From the NCBI GenBank assembly GCA_029573365.1, contig JAKQGD010000064.1, forward strand, positions 1 through 8,277: a stretch of 8,277 nt of DNA, in the 5' to 3' direction. Position 1 is the stretch's first letter; each line of letters begins with the position of its first letter. The stretch comes from Bacteroidota bacterium. Lineage in GTDB: Bacteria; Bacteroidota; Bacteroidia; Chitinophagales; Saprospiraceae. The position numbers and the translations under genes are program-made. Shown here one piece after another: positions 4,862-8,277 of the stretch. The notes beneath the pieces are model-generated. The model did not search any database, was not told the origin of the DNA, and saw nothing but the letters and a program-made list of their open reading frames with translations.

Positions 4862-5683
4862 ATGAAGGTACATGAAACCGCCTTTCTCACCTGTGCATAC
4901 AGGGCAACAGAGCCTGCACTCAGCCACGATATCTATGCTTACTTATACGGCAACGAGCTCACAGATAAATGGGTCAAAGCCGTCACGGAGGAGGTGTCCT
5001 CATGGGAGCCTTTTCTTCATTGTCTCCGAAACCGGTACTTCCTTGATACGATGACTGCCTTCTTTGAGGAGCATCCTGGCGGCGTCCTTGTCAACTGGGG
5101 TGCCGGATTTAGTATGTATCCTTTTCTCATAGGCGGTCACATCAGGTGCCTGGATATAGATCAGGCCGACATCATAAGCCACAAAAGCGAATTGCTGGAG
5201 CAATGGATGAGTGAGGGCAAAGTTCCTACCCGTCACATGGATTATCTGGTAGCAGATTTTACCCGTTCTCAACATGCTGACCTTATTTCTCAGGTAACAA
5301 GATGGATAGATGGCAAACCTTCTTTTTTTGTGTTGGAAGGAGTATTGTATTTTTTGAAGCCTGAGGTGACGGACCGTCTGTTTGAAACATTTAAATCTAT
5401 ACAAACCGCCGGAGACTTGCTGGGTTGTGTGTCATTCCTGCCTGAATCTCTGGATACCGAGGTGCAGATAAAACTCGACACCTTCTTCAACAGAAACAAC
5501 GTGGTCCAGGGTCCGTTTTCGCACCACCCCTTATCTACGGAGTCGTACGAGACCCGCAGTGGATATACACTGATCGACCATCAGGACTATTGTTCGCTTT
5601 CGGCATGTTATTCGCCCGAAAGGGCCATAGCCGACTGGCGTACCATACTCAATGAAAACATGTATCTGCTCAGAAGATGCTGA
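4862..5683 (+). CDS. SAM-dependent methyltransferase, PPM/LCM family
   Basis: This protein resembles the leucine carboxyl methyltransferase (PPM1/LCM) group of class I SAM methyltransferases, which methylate carboxyl groups; bacterial substrates are mostly unknown. From ATG 4862 it has 273 residues, usual for the family; the ATG at 4823 would add 13 hydrophobic residues before the conserved start KVHETAFLTCAYRA and is less likely. The SAM-binding motif I is VLVNWGAGFSMYPF (75-88), where most relatives have DLGAGLDTR. Further motifs are CLDID at 97-101, where the acidic residue for SAM ribose is expected, VADF at 130-133, and FFVLEGVLYFL at 155-165. It begins 44 bp after mqnC and is probably cotranscribed with it, but no role in menaquinone synthesis is known for this family. 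Its stop touches the stop of the convergent gene. Confidence 0.8.
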   Translation: MKVHETAFLTCAYRATEPALSHDIYAYLYGNELTDKWVKAVTEEVSSWEPFLHCLRNRYFLDTMTAFFEEHPGGVLVNWGAGFSMYPFLIGGHIRCLDIDQADIISHKSELLEQWMSEGKVPTRHMDYLVADFTRSQHADLISQVTRWIDGKPSFFVLEGVLYFLKPEVTDRLFETFKSIQTAGDLLGCVSFLPESLDTEVQIKLDTFFNRNNVVQGPFSHHPLSTESYETRSGYTLIDHQDYCSLSACYSPERAIADWRTILNENMYLLRRC

Positions 5684-6298
5684 TTATTCCACAGGGCCCT
5701 TGCCTTCCCTGACAAGGGTAATCTCCTGCCCTGTACAGTCCAGGACGGTCGACTCTTCGTTGTCTCCGATGCCCCCGTCAAGAAGCAGGTCTGCTTTGTG
5801 CTCGAATTCCACTTCTATCTCATCAGGATCGGTATAGTATTTCTGGATGTTGTCCACAGAATTTAATGAGGTGGATATGAGTGGTGCGTCCAGGAGTGGC
5901 AGCAATTCCTCGAGGATTTTGTTTTGAGGTATTCTGACGCCTATTTCGTCGCGGTTGTTTCTAAAGAATTTCTGGACGTAGTTATTGGATTTGAGTATAA
6001 AGGTATAAGGACCCGGCAGATACCTTTTCATAGTGCGGAATACCTCATTGCTTATTTGCGGAGTATATTTGGATATCGAGCTGATGTCCTGGCAAATCAG
6101 CGACATTCTGGCTTGTTTTTCCTTTTTATTGGTCACCCGGCATATTCGTTCTATACCCTGTCGGTTTGTCATTAGACATCCCAGTGCGTAAATCGTATCC
6201 GTAGGAAAAATCACAATTTCACCCTGGTTTATCCTGGCAGCGACTTCCCTGAGGTCCCTTACATTGGGATTTTGGATGTGAAAAAATATTCTTTGCAT
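5684..6298 (-). CDS. Sua5/YciO/YrdC-family protein, YciO type
   Basis: The family binds RNA and ATP; TsaC/Sua5 members make threonylcarbamoyl-AMP from threonine, bicarbonate and ATP for the t6A tRNA modification. The 204-residue protein is a single YrdC domain with no Sua5 C-terminal domain. Visible motifs are FPTDTIYALG (31-40), LPGPYTFIL (94-102), VRIP (121-124), STS (142-144), ESTVLD (182-187) and REGKG (197-201). The stretch around 58-70 (KKEKQARMSLICQDIS...) and RTMKRYLPGPYTFIL is closer to E. coli YciO than to TsaC, whose usual K-x-R-P-x3-P-L substrate loop is not clearly present. YciO paralogues do not generally replace TsaC, so the exact reaction is uncertain. It starts 24 bp after the MATE gene and probably shares its transcript. 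Confidence 0.85.
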   Translation of the reverse strand: MQRIFFHIQNPNVRDLREVAARINQGEIVIFPTDTIYALGCLMTNRQGIERICRVTNKKEKQARMSLICQDISSISKYTPQISNEVFRTMKRYLPGPYTFILKSNNYVQKFFRNNRDEIGVRIPQNKILEELLPLLDAPLISTSLNSVDNIQKYYTDPDEIEVEFEHKADLLLDGGIGDNEESTVLDCTGQEITLVREGKGPVE

Positions 6299-6322
6299 GT
6301 ATTAAAAGTTAGGGCTAATGGT

Positions 6323-7660
6323 TTAAAATTTTAAAAAATGCCACTTGCCTGTACGCAGATATAAATAAGTCATAATGCTGATGCCGGCCCAATAAATAAT
6401 CTCGGCACCCCATGCCCAGTTTAGGCCATGATAACTTACTTTTATCATCAGCACAGAGTAGATTATGTACACAACCGTAAATATAGTCTGTATCCTGAGA
6501 GCGGTGCCCGTATGGCCGGTGCCTATGAGACCATTGATCAGGATGCCACCGATACTAAATACCATGAGGATGATAAAAATGACCAGCATGTATGGCTTGG
6601 AAAAAAGAATGAGTGACATATCTTCTCCCCCAAAAAGTGGATAAAGCAGATACTCGGGAAACATCAGCACAGGCATGGAAATAAGCATAGTGCTCAGCAT
6701 ATTTAGCTTTATCGTTTTAATGATCAGAGGCAGCACAGCTTGTCTTTTGCGGTTGCCGATAAAATTGCTCACCAGGGTATTGATGCCGGCCGAATACCCC
6801 CAGCAGGGGATAGATAGGATGAGATACACGGTCCGTAGCAGGTTGGATATCTCGAGTTCGCGGCTACCCACATTTTCTAGAAAACTAAAAAATAAAAACC
6901 ACGAGCCTATGCCCAGAATCGACTGAAATACAATAGGGAAGGAAATAAAAAACATGTTTTTAAAATCCTTGGCCACAAGCCGGTGTATACCCAGGAGTTC
7001 GTATTTCCTGTTGGCTTTGTCCCATATCATATAGCCTATAAATACCATAAACGCTACCACCTCTGAAATGGTGCTTGCGAGGGCAGAACCCGCTATACCC
7101 ATGGCCGGAAACCCAAACTTGCCAAAGACCAGAATATAATTGAGTATCAGATTGACCACTATGAGCACTATGGTATCGTACATGATAAAGCTGGTGCGGG
7201 CTATACCTGTGTAAAAGGCGATGAGCGATACTCCAAGATAACTAAAAAATACACCCCAGCTCCGGGGTTCTATGTATTCGACACATTTTTGCAGGATTTC
7301 GGGGTTTTTGATAAAAACCGAAAAAAAATCCCGGCTGTAAAACTGCATAAAAGCAAACAAAAGCAATGACAGCATCAATTCAAAAAGGAAAAGGGCCTGA
7401 AAATCTGTGCCTGCTCCTGCATAATTGTGCTCGCCGTTCCTGCGTGCTATGATGATCTGTCCACCTCTCGAAAAACCATAGCCTATACTGGCAATAATCA
7501 GGTAAAAAACACCTACTACGCCTGCGGCAGCAAAGTCTGTCGGATGGTAATGAAATAGAAACACATTGTCGCTCAGTACAATTATGTTTTGGGCCGCACT
7601 TCCCAACATGATGGGGACAGAAAGCGACAATATCTGACGATATGAGGTGCTGAGTTTCAT
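6323..7660 (-). CDS. MATE family efflux transporter
   Basis: A 445-residue inner-membrane protein with about twelve hydrophobic segments, as in MATE transporters, which export organic cations or drugs in exchange for Na+ or H+. The two homologous halves begin near SVPIMLGSAAQNIIVLSD (14-31) and near ISFPIVFQSILGIG (239-252). The family segment GIAGSALASTISEVV (188-202) precedes the end of the first half, and G-x-NTLVSNFIGN marks the matching region in the second half. The length and start agree with the family, and the ATG has no competing upstream start. The substrate cannot be inferred. Its 3' end is 24 bp from the start of the YciO-type gene on the same strand, and its 5' end faces the oligopeptidase gene across a 111-bp AT-rich divergent region. 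Confidence 0.92.
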   Translation of the reverse strand: MKLSTSYRQILSLSVPIMLGSAAQNIIVLSDNVFLFHYHPTDFAAAGVVGVFYLIIASIGYGFSRGGQIIIARRNGEHNYAGAGTDFQALFLFELMLSLLLFAFMQFYSRDFFSVFIKNPEILQKCVEYIEPRSWGVFFSYLGVSLIAFYTGIARTSFIMYDTIVLIVVNLILNYILVFGKFGFPAMGIAGSALASTISEVVAFMVFIGYMIWDKANRKYELLGIHRLVAKDFKNMFFISFPIVFQSILGIGSWFLFFSFLENVGSRELEISNLLRTVYLILSIPCWGYSAGINTLVSNFIGNRKRQAVLPLIIKTIKLNMLSTMLISMPVLMFPEYLLYPLFGGEDMSLILFSKPYMLVIFIILMVFSIGGILINGLIGTGHTGTALRIQTIFTVVYIIYSVLMIKVSYHGLNWAWGAEIIYWAGISIMTYLYLRTGKWHFLKF

Positions 7661-7730
7661 AAGCGGTGCAAAATATCTGTTTTTTACATTTTTTGATACA
7701 CATTTAAATTATTTAATCATTTTTTTAGAA

Positions 7731-7738
7731 TACATTTG
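7731..7738 (+). promoter_or_regulatory. Bacteroidota -7 promoter box for the oligopeptidase gene
   Basis: TACATTTG is a perfect match to the Bacteroidota -7 consensus TAnnTTTG and lies 33 bp before the ATG at 7772, leaving a leader of about 26 bases. No TTTG is present at the expected distance upstream; the nearest, at 7692-7695, is 35 bp away, which is too far. The surrounding 111-bp gap is strongly AT-rich and must also hold the divergent MATE promoter, for which I see no clear box. Confidence 0.45.
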
Positions 7739-7771
7739 AGAGCGATTACTAAACCTTTTATTCAGACCTTC

Positions 7772-8277
7772 ATGAACAAATCATCCTCTATCTATGTCGT
7801 ATTGATTCTGGCTTTGGGGTTAGCCTCCTGCCACAGTGACCACAAGCAAAACAACCTTATGTTTAAAGAAAGCAAACTCCTCAAAAACCAGGGGATACAA
7901 CCTCCCACAGCAGAAAAACAGCCTGAAAAACTCACTCAACATGGTGACACCAGGATAGACAACTATTACTGGATGAAGCTATCAGATGAGCAAAAAAATG
8001 CTAAAAATCCCGATGATCAGACAAAAAAGGTGCTTGATTATCTCAATGCAGAAAACGCTTACCGCGAAAAGATGATGGCCCATACCGATAGTTTTCAAAA
8101 CAGGCTATTTGAAGAAATCAAGGGACGCATCAAACAAACCGATATGTCTGTACCATATAAGGACAACGGCTATTTTTACATCACGAGGTATGAAGAAGGA
8201 AAGGAATATCCGATTCACAGCCGTAAAAAGGAAAACCTCGATGCTCCCGAGGAAATTATGCTCAATGTCAACGACCT
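7772..8277 (+). CDS. Oligopeptidase B-type S9 peptidase, lipoprotein, 5' part
   Basis: The gene runs off the right edge after 168 codons. It begins with a lipoprotein signal peptide: the hydrophobic segment VVLILALGLA is followed by the lipobox LASC with C20 as the lipidation site. The mature part starts with a linker and then matches the N-terminal beta-propeller region of prolyl oligopeptidase family S9A, oligopeptidase B type. Recognisable segments are PP-x-AEKQPEKLTQHGDTR, DNYYWMKL, VLDYLNAENAY, LFEEIKGRIKQTDMSVPY, NGYFYITRYEEGKEYPI and the LDAPEEIMLNVND stretch. The Ser-Asp-His catalytic domain lies outside the window. Oligopeptidase B cleaves small peptides after basic residues and is usually cytoplasmic in Proteobacteria, whereas a lipoprotein form would act in the periplasm or at the cell surface. 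It faces the MATE gene divergently. Confidence 0.87.
   Translation, partial: MNKSSSIYVVLILALGLASCHSDHKQNNLMFKESKLLKNQGIQPPTAEKQPEKLTQHGDTRIDNYYWMKLSDEQKNAKNPDDQTKKVLDYLNAENAYREKMMAHTDSFQNRLFEEIKGRIKQTDMSVPYKDNGYFYITRYEEGKEYPIHSRKKENLDAPEEIMLNVND

Noticed and set aside
5697..5718. CCCTTG/CAAGGG inverted repeat near the convergent junction
   Set aside because: It lies within the conserved C-terminal coding part of the YciO-type gene, has a 10-base loop and no T-run, so it does not act as an obvious terminator.
7661..7730. A -7 box for the MATE gene on the minus strand (TATTTTG near 7669-7675)
   Set aside because: It is one base short of TAnnTTTG and has no partner -33 box; in such an AT-rich stretch it is not distinguishable from chance.

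Overview
The window looks like a chromosomal segment of a Gram-negative Bacteroidota bacterium, perhaps from the Saprospirales or Cytophagales side of the phylum (inference). The reasons are: lipid A gene lpxH; lipoproteins with short signal peptides; almost no Shine-Dalgarno sequences; a perfect TAnnTTTG-type -7 promoter box before the last gene; and a futalosine-pathway menaquinone gene (mqnC). It is mostly housekeeping genes, interrupted by one small transposase locus built from palindromic repeats.

Layout. Positions 1-137 hold the 3' end of a probable kynurenine 3-monooxygenase. Next comes haaO, 3-hydroxyanthranilate 3,4-dioxygenase (200-733), so two consecutive steps of tryptophan-to-quinolinate metabolism appear side by side. 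Positions 731-1753 form a REP/RAYT-like island. An IS200-like Y1 (HUH) transposase gene (1082-1516) is flanked on both sides by a 220-bp direct repeat, each holding two 77-bp two-hairpin elements. A diverged fifth copy begins at the haaO stop codon. After the island come lpxH (1784-2554), an unrecognised beta-propeller-like lipoprotein (2688-3530), mqnC (3669-4817) and a PPM/LCM-type SAM methyltransferase (4862-5683), all on the plus strand. On the minus strand, a MATE transporter (7660-6323) is followed 24 bp downstream by a YciO/Sua5-type gene (6298-5684), probably as one operon. That gene's stop codon directly abuts the methyltransferase stop. Divergent from the MATE gene, an oligopeptidase B-type lipoprotein (7772 onward) runs off the right edge.

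The most interesting part is the repeat island. The palindromes are identical in all four good copies while their linkers vary. The diverged copy shows paired changes that keep its hairpins intact. The spacers inside each dyad contain a recognisable relic of the first nine codons of the transposase gene, which suggests the dyads are internally deleted, MITE-like derivatives of a complete element. The other genes do not form an obvious joint system.
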